From Malurus cyaneus samueli (taxonomy: Eukaryota > Chordata > Aves > Passeriformes > Maluridae): a stretch of DNA of 64,000 nucleotides. Both the position numbers and the translations under genes were made by a program. The stretch's first letter is position 1. Every line of letters starts with the position of its first letter. The DNA is taken from positions 492,873 through 556,872 of the forward strand of contig VKON01000114.1 of NCBI GenBank assembly GCA_009741485.1. Reading direction: 5' to 3'. Of this stretch, positions 9,993 to 20,966 are shown piece after piece. The notes below the pieces were generated by a model, which was not told where the DNA came from, did no database searches, and saw only the letters and a list, made by a program, of their open reading frames with translations.

Positions 9993-12900
9993 CTGGGCAG
10001 CACCAGGGTCCCCACCAGGGACAGGGATTGGGGAGCCCCCAGGAGGTCGGGGTGCTCCCCAGCGCTGCCGTTGGGGGGATGGGCGCTGGGACCCTGGGCA
10101 CCCCCGGGTGAGGGCCGGGGGGGTGCACTGACCTTCTCGCAGCTCCCTGGGCCCCAGCTGCTCGGCCGCTTCGGTCCCTCCAGCGCCCATGGGTGTCCCC
10201 CAGCCTGGGCGAGAGCAAATGTGGGGTGTCATGAGCTCCAAGCAGGATAAATCCCAGCCAAGCCATGGTTGGGGAGCCTGCAGGGGCCCTGGGAGCAACA
10301 TGGGGTGCCCTAGAGTGGCGTGGGATGTCCTGGTAGTGATGCAAGGTGCCCCAGGAGTGATGTGGGAGTGTCCCAGAAGTTATTTGGGGTGCTCTGGATG
10401 TCCTCCCAGGGGTTTGAAGGGCTGGGGTGGGTACCTGCTCCTCCTGGGGCTCCACCAGCAGATCCCTAGCCCCCAGCAGCTCCTCCTGGCAGTTCTTGCC
10501 CAAAGCATCTTCTTCCTCCTCTTCCTCCTCTTCTTCCTCCTCCTCCCGTTCTTCCTCCACCATGCCCTCAGTGGCCACCCAGGCTCTGGGGTGCTGTGGG
10601 GGCTCCCCCACTTCCAGGAGTGCCCCCTCGTTGCCAGTGTTCTGCGCGGGAGCGAGCGCTGGGCTGAGCACCCCATGCCAGGGCTGGGGGCACCCGGCAC
10701 CCCAAGCCACCCACACCAGCCATACCTTCAGCCCTGCCAGCCGGGAGAGAGGAAAGCAGAGATTAGATTAGCGGGGGCAGCACCCCGGAATTTCCCCCAC
10801 AGCCCCTGGCCCCTCTCCTGCCCGTCGTGTCGCTGCCGTGGCTGTGCCGGCTCACCTTGCTCACTCGGGTGCCAGAGGTTGTGCTTGGCGGGCTCTGCAG
10901 GGAGGGGACGCGACAGTGGCGTCACCTCTGTGTCCCCCAACTTGTTGGCACCCCGAGCTCCCTGATGCTGGTCGCCATCCACACCCAACTGCCTGCGCCC
11001 CCAGTGTCCCTGCAGCCGCTCCAGCAGCGTCTCCGTGTGCTCCTGGTGCTGGAAGGGCTCTGTGAGGACAGGGACGAGGGTGCCATCAGCAGCCGGTGCC
11101 ACCCTCCCTGCGGGCATCAGTGCCACTCAGCCAGCTTGGCCCAGGGGAGGGGTGACAGTGGGGTGGCACGGTGGGAACAAGTGGGACAGCAGGGACACCG
11201 GTGACACACGGCTCTCACCAGACTGCCGGCGTCCCTGGAGTGGCTCGGTGGCAGCGTCACCCAGGGGCTGGCAGGACCAGCTCTTCTTCAGCCGCTCAGG
11301 GCTGCAGCGGGGCAGGCGTGGGGGGTCTGTGGGGACAGGGGATGACACCAGGGAAAATGCAGGGGACAGAGGAGGGCAGGGAGGGGATGGTAGGGCACCG
11401 ATGGCACTCACAGAACAGGTCCATCTCCAGTATGGCTTCCTTAGCCTAGGTGGAGGGAGGATGGAGAGAAATGGGGCACAGGCAGGGTGCAGCTGCCCCC
11501 CCACTCGCTGTGCCAGAGGGTCCCTGATGCCACCGAGTGCCCACCCCACCACCATCACCTTCTGGGGGATAGTAGCATGGTGGTTCTCCAAGATGAGCCG
11601 CTTGATATGGTGAGTCCACACACGCTTCTCCTCCACGCTCTTGGCCTGGGACACACAGGAAGGGCGGTGGGGTGGGGCAGGGGGCCCCGGGGTGTCCCTA
11701 GGGTGCCCCCCTGCCCCGTGCCCCCGCTACCTGCAGGCTGTGCTGCTGCTTGCCGTGCTTGTAGTGTGCCAGGCTGAAGCACAATGAGTCCCGCGTGCTC
11801 TCGATCAGCATCAGCGAGGAGCACTGTCAGAAGAGACATCAGCATCCCTGGAACTTCCCACCCCAGAACCCACCGGGGTCCCTGTCACCCACCCTGCTCC
11901 TCCATCCCTGCCACCCTCCTGTCCTTGTCCCGTACCGGGATGTGGCTCTTGTAGACGTAGTGGTCACCGCGGCGCTTGGTGATGAGCAGGGCCTTGTCGA
12001 ACAGGAAGAGGGCACGGTCGTGGCGCACCCGCTGTGCCCGGAATGTGCCCTCCAGCACCAGCTCCCCGTAGCTCGTCAGGTCCGGCCCCTTCCAGCCCAG
12101 CAGCAGCGACTGGATCTCCTGCACAGACACGGGGATGACAGCGTCAGCACCGCTGCCATGGTGCCCATCTCGTGCCATCCCCGTGGGTGTCCCCAGTGCC
12201 CCCCCGGTGCCCACCTGCTGGCGGATGGCGTGCTCGTGCTTGCGCTTCATGTCATTGATGTACCAGGCCACACAGGTCATGGTGTCGATGGCCTCCAGCA
12301 CCAGCTCGTAGTCGTCCCCCGACTTGTGCTCGAAGTGCCGGGCGATCTCCTGGGCACAGGAATGTGCCGTGCCAGGTGCCTGGACTGCTCCAGGNNNNNN
12401 NNNNNNNNNNNNNNNNNNNGGAGCGGTTTCGGTGGTTGGTGAGATCCCCGTGGCATCCGGTGGTGACTGCCGGAAGGGCGAGCTGTTGGCTTGCTGGAGT
12501 CTCGACTCTGGAAAGGTGAGTCTCCGCGGGTGGCGGCGGTGACGCGACGGCCTCGGTGCGTGGGGGCGGAGGCGCTCGTTCCCCATCCGTCCCATCGGGG
12601 CACGTCATCCCCTGGGCCGGATCGGTTGGCCAGCGGGCGATTGTGAGGATGAAGTCCGCGCCCAGCTTTTCATTGGGGGGGGGCTGCGACAACGTCTCCC
12701 ACACACAAGCTTCGGGCACACCCATAGTTTCCTGTCATTACTGGAGAATGTGGCAAGGGCGTCAGTTTTTTGGGCATGCGTGGAGGGTCCCGGTGGACCT
12801 TCATTTGGTGGGATCACGCCTGGAAGTTATGACCGTGTAAGTTCAATTACCAGCATAAGTCCCATTCATTTCAAGTGTAACTCATAGGGGTCTAATTGGT

Positions 12901-15900
12901 CACTCCATACGATGACCGGCTCGGCATCGGTCCACTCACTGGGGTCCTCCACCGTGCGTCACGAAACCAGTTTCCATGCACCGGGATTAAGCCTGGGTGA
13001 GGCCACTTGGTAACCCGCTGAAGCCTGGCGGGGTGGAGCATCGCCATCCCCAGGCCCACCAGCCTGATGGCGCATGATCACTGGTGACAGCAAACCGTGT
13101 GCCACCAATGGGAGGGGAAGACACTGCATAAGTCCGGCTAGGCGCTCATCGCATCGGTGGCGTAGCGGTGGGGCAACCCGGCGGCGTAAACGCGGCCGCT
13201 TGCCGTTCAACACAGCTGGCACATCGGAGAACGGGGGTTGACGAGGAGCCGGTGTCACCACCACGGCCACCGCGGGAGGAGCCAGAGGGAGCCAGCAACG
13301 CTGCCTGCCCGCGTCAGCAGCGTCAGCTGTGAGGGCTACCCTTCGGCCGCAAGCACGACTGGACGGCGCCACCACAAGCGTGCGTCCAAAGCCGGTAAGG
13401 TACATAGTGGTGGCAAGTGATGATTGCCCCTCGTGAGGTGGAGGGGCGGTGGCCAACCGTGTGGTAAACCCGCGGGTGCAACGAGGTGCTGGCGCAGTCC
13501 GTGGTAAGCACAGCACGGTAACTAGGTTCTGACCCGGGGAAGAAAGGCCGAGCAGGCTTAGCCTTCTTCAAGTGACGCCAAGAGGCGCGCGTATGACTGG
13601 GGTGCGCGTACTGGATATAGCCCTGTTAGGTGCCACGCGAGGAGAGCCCTTGAGGCTGTGGCCGCACAGCCCGCTGTGAGGCTGCCATGCGGGCTACAAG
13701 AGAAGAAACACGTTACCTTCAAAGCCTCCAGGTGATGGCGCGCGGTACCACGCGGGGTGGCACGAGAAGACAAATGGAGCGTAGGGCACACTGGTGTCTG
13801 TGCTCTGTCCCACAGGCTCACAGCAACGGCAGGTGAGTTGGCTTGGTATCGCATGAGGGCAATCAGATGAGGTGAGGGGGATTGGCCTGGGGCGACACGG
13901 AGGGGGAGCAATTTATGAGCAAATGTGTTCGACGTTGGTCAGCACGTGCAGGATGCGAGGACCATCGCCATGGGGGGTGGCCAGTGGAGACGCGAGGGGG
14001 ATCACAGGAATGGTTTTGAGAGATGGTTTAGAGAGTTACACAGGTCATAGGAGTAGAAGTAAAAGTTATCGAAACTCGTAGGATTTGGATTCTCACGTTG
14101 CTAGAGAGAGGATACACAGAGGGTGTAGCTCAGGGGTTAACACGAGGTGGGTGGATGTCCAGGGAATGTGGGTGTGGCGCAGCAGGTGACTCAACTGGGG
14201 CATAAAGATGCGGGTAGTGAAGCAGTTGCGTCCACGCGCGGAGGCGGGGTGTAAGACAGCTGGAGATGGCTAGGGCAACGTGGTCAGCCAGCTGGCTAGC
14301 GTGGTCAATGGAGGGGATCAGGGGATGTGCCAGTGGTGCGATGAGCGTGGTGGGAGGAGGTGGCACAACGCTTTGGATGTGGTGGCCAGGGAGACTGGAG
14401 CAACTGCATCACCCAGGGGCGCATGGCGGTGGCCGGGACGCTGCTGGGGGGCGAGGACATCCCCCTTCGACACCCACAGCCATGCCCATGCAGGATGAGC
14501 TCAGGCCTTGGCGCAGGGGCTGAGCGCAGCATCAACGAGTGCCGGGGCAGCGGCGGAAGTGCAGAGCCTCCCTCGTGCCGCGATGCCCCCGGCCCACTCC
14601 ACGAAGCCCCTCTGCCCCGCAAGGTTGACAGGAGTGAAACGCTTCAGCTTTTCCCTAAAAAGAATAACCCCCCTGGATGTCGGGGGAAAACGAACACCCC
14701 ATGTCATGCCAGCGGGGGCCAGGAGTGTGTGGAAGGACCGCGGTGTGGTGCCCGTGCGCGTGCACGGTATGTGAGGGGGGCACGTGGAGGGGTCACGCGT
14801 GGGTGGGAGCGTCCGAGCTGGTGGGAGCCCCCGGCCAGCCCCTCCCGCTCACAAGAAGCACACTGCGTCCGTGTGCCGCAGGTGTATAATATATATTAAT
14901 ATATATATATCTAGTTGTATTTAATATTATTCATACATTTACACGCTTCAGGCACGCCCCTCGGCTGTTGGTTGGCGCCACAGGTGCCCCCCAGGCGCGT
15001 TGCCACCATGCCACAGTGTCCCCTGCACGCACACGTCCGCACACGTGTGTCCCGCATGCAGGTGCACGCCCAGGTCCCGGCCCCCTCCGCACGCACGGCA
15101 CAGGTGTGCGCCCCACAGGTGTGCTATGACCCCCACAGCACCGCACGGGGGCGCGTGGGTGCCCCCACAAAGCCATAACCCTCCGCAGCACGTGGGTGCA
15201 GAGGGGGGACCGCCTGGCCCCCATGGGCACCACCAAAGAGCATCGGCCCAGGGGGCCCCTCTCCGCACCCCTACCGCGCCCCCCCCAGCCGGAGTGGGGG
15301 CCCCCTGCACCCGCAGCCGGGCGAGAGCCCCGGAGGGGGGCGAGCAACCAGAGAGGAACTTTGGTTCAGTTTGGGTTTTTTTTCTAATAAAGAGTGTGAA
15401 AGCGAGTGGGGTGCGGTGCTGGGTGCCTGGGGGAGTCTGGTCCTTGTAGTGGGCAGTCCTGGGGTGCCCCTGGTCCTGTGGGCAGAGAGAATAGAGGGTG
15501 TCCCTTGTCCTGAGCAGGGCGGGAGTCCTAGGTGCCCTTCTGCAGGGTGGGCTGGGCGAGTCCATGGTGTAGGGGTGCCCTTCTTCCAGGTAGATGGGGG
15601 TTCGTGGGGTGCCCCTTCTCCTGGGCAGAGTGGAGGTCCCCACAGTGCTCCTTTCTTCAAACAGCCTGGGGGGCGTGGCACGCCCCTTCTTCCAGGTAAG
15701 TCGAAGGTCCATGCGTGTCCCCCTCTCCGAGGAGGGTGAGAGTCCGGGGGTGCTCCTTTCCTGAGGGTCCGTGGGGTGCTCCTTCCCGTCTGGTGACGGA
15801 CGCTGCCGCCTCCTGGCTGGCAGCGTCGAGGCTCTGAAACTTCTGGCCGCAGGCCCGACGAGCCGTGGCCGGGCGGCTGGGGCTACGGGGGCTCGGGCAG

Positions 15901-18900
15901 ACGCGACGTGATCCTCGGACGCCGTAGGCTTGCAGGCGTCACGCACGGCTTTCAGGCAGATCTTCTCTCCATCGCGTGGTGGGCGAGCGGATTCACGTAG
16001 GGGGGGCTCCGGCAGCCGGCTCCAGCACAGCCTCCGCACCTCCGGGGCCAGGGAGCCTCGGTCGGGCCACCACGTTAGCAGCCCCTGCTGTGGCGAGGCG
16101 CCGGAGCGCTCGGCGTGCCGGGCCACTGCGTCCCCGGCGCGTGGCGCCCGGGCTCGGTGGCCGCTGTCGCCTGTCGTCCTTTGCCGCGCTCCGCTTCCCG
16201 GCCGGCGCCGGACGCCGCCGCGGCGGGACCCTCGGGCGCCGAGCGCTGCGGCTCACGGCGGCGGCCGTGGGCACGAAACGGGCCGCGAGCTCCCGCACGT
16301 CGGGCCAGGCGAACGCTCGGCGCCCACGGGGCTCGAGGGCTGCGAGAGGCCCGCGGGGACGGGGACCCCGCCCACCTCCCCGTCCCGCGGCGCGGCCGGC
16401 GAAGGCGACGGGATGGGAGTCCCATCCTCCTGCGCGCGGCAGAGGGGGGCGGCGGGTGCCGGGCCGCGTGCTCTTGATGCGGAGGCTGTACTGCCGCGCC
16501 AGCTGGTACACATGGTGCCCAGCGGAGGGGGTGTCAGCAGCAGCTGCGGGGGCGGTCCCGGGGCCGACGCCGCCGGCACCCCGTCGTCGTCTCCTCCAGG
16601 ATGAGCAGCGGCTCGGGGGCTGCGCCCGTTCTCCCGGGCACGGCTCCAGTGCCTCGGCGGCCGGGCGGCCGGCTCGGGCTCTCGCGGGCCGCGGGAGCCC
16701 GTTGAGGCGGCACACGGAGCTCCGCACAGCCCTTTGGGGATGAAGGAGAGGCTCTCGCGGCGGGCACCCCAAAACCGGCGTCGTGGTGCTCGGCGTGGCC
16801 GTAGTAGTTCTTGATCTTGTCGAGGAGCAGGCGGTCGCGGTTGGAGAGCAGCGATTCCCGGCGGGCTCTGGCAAAGGGCTCGGGGCGAGGGGACGGTGCT
16901 GCGGGACCCGCCGGGCTCCCCGGTTCCAGCGGGGCGGCCCCGTCCAGGCTGAGGTGCTGCTGCGCCGTGGCGGGGGCGCGTCCCAGGGGCCCTCCAGCGC
17001 CAGGCTGCTCCTTCGGGACAAGCTGCTGCCGCCACCGAAGCGCTCAGCGATGATGCTGGCCTGGTCCAGCACAGACAGTGGCAGGATGCTGGCGGCTTCT
17101 TCCTCTCCTCCTCCTCCTCCTCCCTCCTCCTCCTCCTCCTCGCTGCTCAGCACCTGCAAATCCTCCGCAGCGCGCTCTGGTTCCCTGTCCCCACTGGGCA
17201 GCACCAGGGTCCCCACCAGGACAGGGATTGGGAGCCCCCAGGAGGTCGGGTGCTCCCCAGCGCTGCCGTTGGGGGGATGGGCGCTGGGACCCTGGGCACC
17301 GGGTGAGGGCCGGGGGGGTGCACTGACCTTCTCGCAGCTCCTGGGCCCCAGCTGCTCGGTCCGCTTCGGTCCCCTCCAGCGCCCATGGGTGTCCCCAGCC
17401 TGGGCGAGAGCAAATGTCGGGGTGTCAATGAGCTCCAAGCAGGATAAATCCCAGCCAAGCCATGGTTGGGAGCTGCAGGGGCCTGGGAGACAACATGCGG
17501 GTGCCCTAGAGTGCGGTGGGATGTCTGGTAGATGATGCAAGGTGCCCCAGGAGTGATGTGGGAGTGTCCCAGAAGTTTATTTGGGGTGCTCTGGATGTCC
17601 TCCTACAGGGGTTGAAGGGCTGGGGCTGGGTACTCTGCTCCTCCTGGGGCTCCACCAGCAGATCCCTAGCCCGCAGCTCCTCCTGGACAGTTTCTTGCCC
17701 AAAGCATCTTCTTCCTCTCCTCCTCTCTTCCTCCTCCTCCCGTTCTTCCTCCACCATGGCCCTCAGTGGCCACCCAGGCCTGGGGTGCTGTGGGGGCTCC
17801 CACTTCCAGGAGTGCCCCCTCGTTGCCAGTGTTCTGCGCGGGGCGAGCGCTGGGCTGAGCACCCCATGCCAGGGCTGGGGGCACCACGGCACCCCAAGCC
17901 ACCACACACCAGCCATACCTTCAGCCCTGCAGCCGGAGAAGAGGAAAGCAGAAGATTAGATTAGCGGGGGCAGCACCCCGGCATTTCCCCCACACGCCCC
18001 TGGCCCTTTCCTGTGCCGTCGTGTCGTGCTGCGTAGTGTGGTCTCTAGTCGTGCCGCTGTCTCGACCCCCTTGCTCTACTCGGTGTGCCAGAGGTTGTGC
18101 TTGGCGGGCTCTGCGGGGAAGGGGACGCGACAGTGGCGTCACCTATCTGTGTCCCCACACACTTGTTGGCCACCCTCCAGCTCCCTGATGCTGGTCGCTC
18201 CCACCCAACTGCTGCGCCCCAGTGTCCCTGCAGCCGCTCTAGCAGCGTCTCCGTGTGCTCCCTGGTGCTGGAAGGGCTCTGTGAGGACAGGGACGAGGGT
18301 GCCATCAGCAGCCGGTGCCCCCTGACACTGGGCGCATCATGGTCATCACTCTAGTCTTCTAATATGGGTGAGAGGTGATCTACTCGGGCATCGGCCGGTG
18401 CCAGATCATGCCTGGATTAGGCTAGGGAGGAGTGCATGGTTGAGTGGGAAGCGGTGCAGCAAGATTGGAATGACCTTTTACCTGTTGAGAATAACACGGT
18501 ATACGGTAGTGGTCCAAGCTCTGGTACGTGTTGACTTTCAACTATATCCTGATATGCCTTTGAGCCTGTACACTTGGTGTTTAACTGTCTACTTCGTGAA
18601 TAGTTGACTCATTGGGCATTGGCTGACGGTTGTGTGTTCCAGTGCGTGAACAGAGCTGCCGACGTCCCTGGAGTGGCTCGGTGGCAGCGTCACCCAGGGG
18701 CTGCAGGACCAGCTCTTCTTCAGCGCTCAGGGCTTGCAGCGGGGCAGGCGTGGGGGGTCTGTGGGGACAGGGGATGACACCGAGGAAAATGCAGGGGACA
18801 GAGGAGGGCAGGGAGGGGATGGTAGCACCGATGGCACTCACAGAACAGGTCCATCTCCAGTATGGCTTCCTTAGCCTAGGTGGAGGGAGGAGAGAGAATG

Positions 18901-20871
18901 GGGCACAGGCAGGGTGCAGCTGCCCCCCACTCGCTGTGCAGAGGGTCCTCGTGATGCCACCTAGAGGTGCCCACGCCACACACATCACCTTCTGGGGGAT
19001 AGTAGCATGGTGGTTCTCCAAGATGAGCCGCTTGATATGGTGAGTCCACACACGCTTCTCCTCCACGCTCTTGGCCTGGGACACACAGGAAGGGCGGTGG
19101 GGTGGGGCAGGGGGCCCCGGGGTGTCCCTAGGGTGTCCCCCCTGCCCCGTGCCCCGTACCTGCAGGCTGTGCTGCTGCTTGCCGTGCTTGTAGTGTGCCA
19201 GGCTGAAGCACAATGAGTCTCCGCGTGCTCTCGATCAGCATCAGCGAGGAGCACTGTCAGAAGAGACATCAGCATCCCTGGGAACTTCCCCACCCAGAAC
19301 CACCGGGGTCCCTGTCACCCACCCTGCTCCTCCATCCCTGCACCCTCCTGTCCTGTCCGTACCGGGATGGTGGCTCTTGTAGACGTAGTGGTCACCGCGG
19401 CGCTTGGTGATGAGCAGGGCTTGTCGAACAGGAAGAGAGGCACGGTCGTGGCGCACCCGCTGTGCCCGAATGTGCCCTCCAGCACCAGCTCCCCGTAGCT
19501 CGTCAGTCCGGCCCCTTCCAGCCCAGCAGCAGCGACTGGATCTCCTGCACGAGACACGGGGATGAAAGCGTCAGCACCCGCTGCCATGGTGCCCATCTCG
19601 TGCCATCCCCGTGGCATGTCCCCAGTGCCCCCCCGGTGCCCACCTGCTGGCGGATGGCGTGCTCGTGCTTGCGCTTCATGTCATTGATGTACCAGGCCAC
19701 ACAGGTCATGGTGTCGATGGCCTCCAGCACCAGCTCGTAGTCGTATCCCCCGACTCCACTTGTGCTCGAATGCCGGGCGTCTCTGGGCACAGGAGATGTG
19801 CCGTGCCAGGTGCCTGGACTGCTCCAGCACTCAAATGCATGTCCTGTGCCACCAGCTGTGCCAGATGCCCGTGGGCTCTCCCTGTGCCACACCAGCCTCT
19901 GCCAGGTGCCCGCTCCATGCCATGCCAGACACCAGGCACTCACCTGCAGCAGCAGGTGATACTTGAGGATCCTCTGGACGGGCTTGAGCAGGTAGGCGCC
20001 AAGGGGCAGTGCGTGGCGCAGCTGCTCCTGGCATTCCCGCAGGAACCGTGCCTGGACCTTGCTCCTCATGCACTCGGTCAGCGCCGCCACCGAGCTGCGG
20101 GCGGGGAGGGGGCTCAGACCCCTGCCCGCCCGTGTGCCCCCTGCCCACCCACCTGTGCCCCCCACCCACCTGGGGTAGTTGTTGCAGTACTGGGTGTAGA
20201 TGGCAAATTCCTGGCTCTGCAGGCAAGGGGAAAACAGTGAGAACCAGGCATGACCACGTGTGTCCCCAGTGCCCCCTGTGCATGCCCTTACCCGGGTGAC
20301 GAAGCACACGGCCACAGCCACGGGGTCATTGGCGCAGCTCTCCAGATTTTGCAGGAGGGTGCTGGGGGGCACAGAGGGGACAGGGTGACCCCACAGCCCA
20401 CACCCCCACATCCACGGGACAGGGTGGCACCCCAGTCCCCACCCAATGGCACCCGCTCCCCCACCTGCTGAGCTCGTAGATGTCCTCGATGTTCCCAAAG
20501 AGCGCGCTGACCTGCTCCGGCCGCAGCACCGGCTCCTCCGTGTCAATGATCTTGCCCAGGTATCCCTGCCAGGTACCCACAGTGGCACCACTGCGCCCCA
20601 GACCCCAAACCCTACCCAAGGGGAGCCCCCCGCCGTGCCCCCCGGCGCTCACCTCCACGATGCTGCGCAGGTCACGGGCGTAGGTGCGCTCCGACTCCAC
20701 GATCTCCTGCACCACGCGGTCCAGATAGCTGGGCTTGGCCCCAGGACCCCCAAAAGCGGCCAGGGGGTGCCCACCGCGGGCACCCGGCCACCCCCCCGGG
20801 GACGCGTTGTTGTTGGCATTGTGGAGACCCTCTGCCCATAGCTCGGTGCTTGCGCCGGGCGGATCCTCCAT
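8647..20871 (-). CDS. PLEKHG3: PLEKHG3, DH-PH Rho guanine nucleotide exchange factor
   Basis: PLEKHG3 is a cytoplasmic GEF that activates Rho-family GTPases and binds actin at the leading edge. Exons, in transcription order: 20871-20653 (ATG at 20871), 20565-20465, 20361-20292, 20216-20170, 20094-19944, 12349-12215, 12118-11936, 11823-11731, 11645-11559, 11445-11412, 11326-11219, 10894-10856, 10734-10727 (8-nt microexon), 10641-10435, 10204-10133 (frame uncertain), 9992-8647. The first fourteen join in phase to 494 codons: DH domain ([36 protein letters not shown]), PH domain ([33 protein letters not shown]), then an acidic region. The C-terminal exon carries [36 protein letters not shown] and VRDLRQKFQ, which match human PLEKHG3 as I recall it. 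The sixth exon onward is used from the clean copy left of the N gap; the versions at 15.8-19.8 kb are broken. Confidence 0.9.
9905..9940 (-). repeat. Trinucleotide (GAG)n tract encoding glutamates in PLEKHG3
   Basis: An uninterrupted CTC run (GAG on the coding strand) gives at least a dozen consecutive glutamates in the last exon. The copy at about 17,103-17,141 differs in length and is interrupted, as expected for a slippage-prone or miscalled repeat. Confidence 0.85.
10509..10560 (-). repeat. Purine-rich glutamate-coding repeat in PLEKHG3
   Basis: CTT/CTC repeats on the + strand encode a second polyglutamate stretch ([11 protein letters not shown]...) in the exon 10641-10435. The family has an acidic segment here, so this is coding, but the exact repeat number is unreliable. 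Confidence 0.8.
12395..12419. other. Assembly gap, exactly 25 N
   Basis: Twenty-five consecutive N replace sequence inside PLEKHG3, between the DH exon ending at 12,349 and the rest of the gene. A round, fixed number is a placeholder rather than a measured gap. The base before it (12,394) aligns with about 19,827 in the second copy, so the contig ended there and true sequence resumes at about 19,828. Confidence 0.98.
12420..12650 (-). other. Inverted, error-rich copy of about 21,150-21,360
   Basis: Read on the minus strand, 'AGCGCCTCCGCCCCCACGCA' and neighbouring words of this segment match the + strand at about 21,209-21,228 and on to about 21,345. Order is reversed and many single-base insertions are present. 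It joins directly to the start of the second copy of the SPTB intron. Such a foldback next to a gap is typical of uncorrected long-read sequence; I do not regard it as a biological inversion. Confidence 0.8.
13216..14690 (+). pseudogene. Artefactual broken copy of SPTB PH exons
   Basis: Corresponds to 6300-7497. The linker/PH exon begins after 'CACAG' at about 13,211-13,215 and runs to a donor near 13,395; the last exon begins near 14,494. Single-base indels break the PH frame repeatedly, for example inserted bases in the segment equivalent to TGDEEPVSP. It should not be annotated as a gene. Confidence 0.8.
15815..19787 (-). pseudogene. Artefactual broken copy of PLEKHG3 3' exons
   Basis: Corresponds to 8647-12349. 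Fragments of [27 protein letters not shown] and the PH exons are recognisable in different frames. The exon at about 19,786-19,651 has an insertion and deletions that break [17 protein letters not shown]. The long minus-strand open frames here (up to 515 codons) are patchworks of several PLEKHG3 frames and do not represent one protein. Confidence 0.8.
18335..18640. other. Unmatched ~300-base insert inside the second copy
   Basis: Where the left copy has ~120 bases (about 11,105-11,225), the right copy has ~300 bases that match nothing else I can see in the window and are AT-richer than their surroundings. It probably represents a low-quality stretch of a raw read. Confidence 0.6.
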
Positions 20872-20966
20872 GGCACAGCCGGGCTCTGGGCTCAGGGCAG
20901 GGTGCTGCAGGCACGCAGGCACCGGCATCCCGGCATCCCCTGGCACCGTCGGGGCACAGGGCGGCT
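20872..20966 (-). other. PLEKHG3: PLEKHG3 5' UTR part of the first coding exon
   Basis: On the minus strand the sequence 'CTCCCCACAG' ends at 20967 and looks like a splice acceptor, so the start-codon exon probably begins at 20966 and an upstream non-coding exon exists. The chosen ATG at 20871 sits in TGTGCCATGG, a good initiation context, and gives MEDPPGAS. An in-frame ATG at 20946 would add 25 residues but has no support from the family as I remember it. Confidence 0.55.

Larger units (their letters stand above)
12650..19827 (+). repeat. Second, indel-riddled copy of 5,886-12,394 (probable false duplication)
   Basis: Landmarks recur in the same order: PH exon (6300 / about 13,216), SPTB poly(A) signal (8211 / 15,386), PLEKHG3 stop region (8647 / about 15,815), DH exon (12,349 / about 19,786). 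The right copy is about 7.2 kb against 6.5 kb. Differences are mostly one-base insertions and deletions spread evenly over coding and non-coding sequence, with few substitutions, and they destroy every reading frame. A real old duplication would be dominated by substitutions. Together with the 25-N gap this points to an assembly artefact. Confidence 0.88.

Noticed and set aside
14948..17540. Minus-strand open frames of 392 and 515 codons
   Set aside because: They combine pieces of different PLEKHG3 frames and SPTB antisense in the indel-riddled copy; long chance frames are expected at this GC content.
12650..19827. Real tandem duplication of SPTB/PLEKHG3 with a decaying pseudogene
   Set aside because: Divergence is by indels rather than substitutions, is uniform across introns and exons, and sits beside a 25-N placeholder and an inverted fragment.
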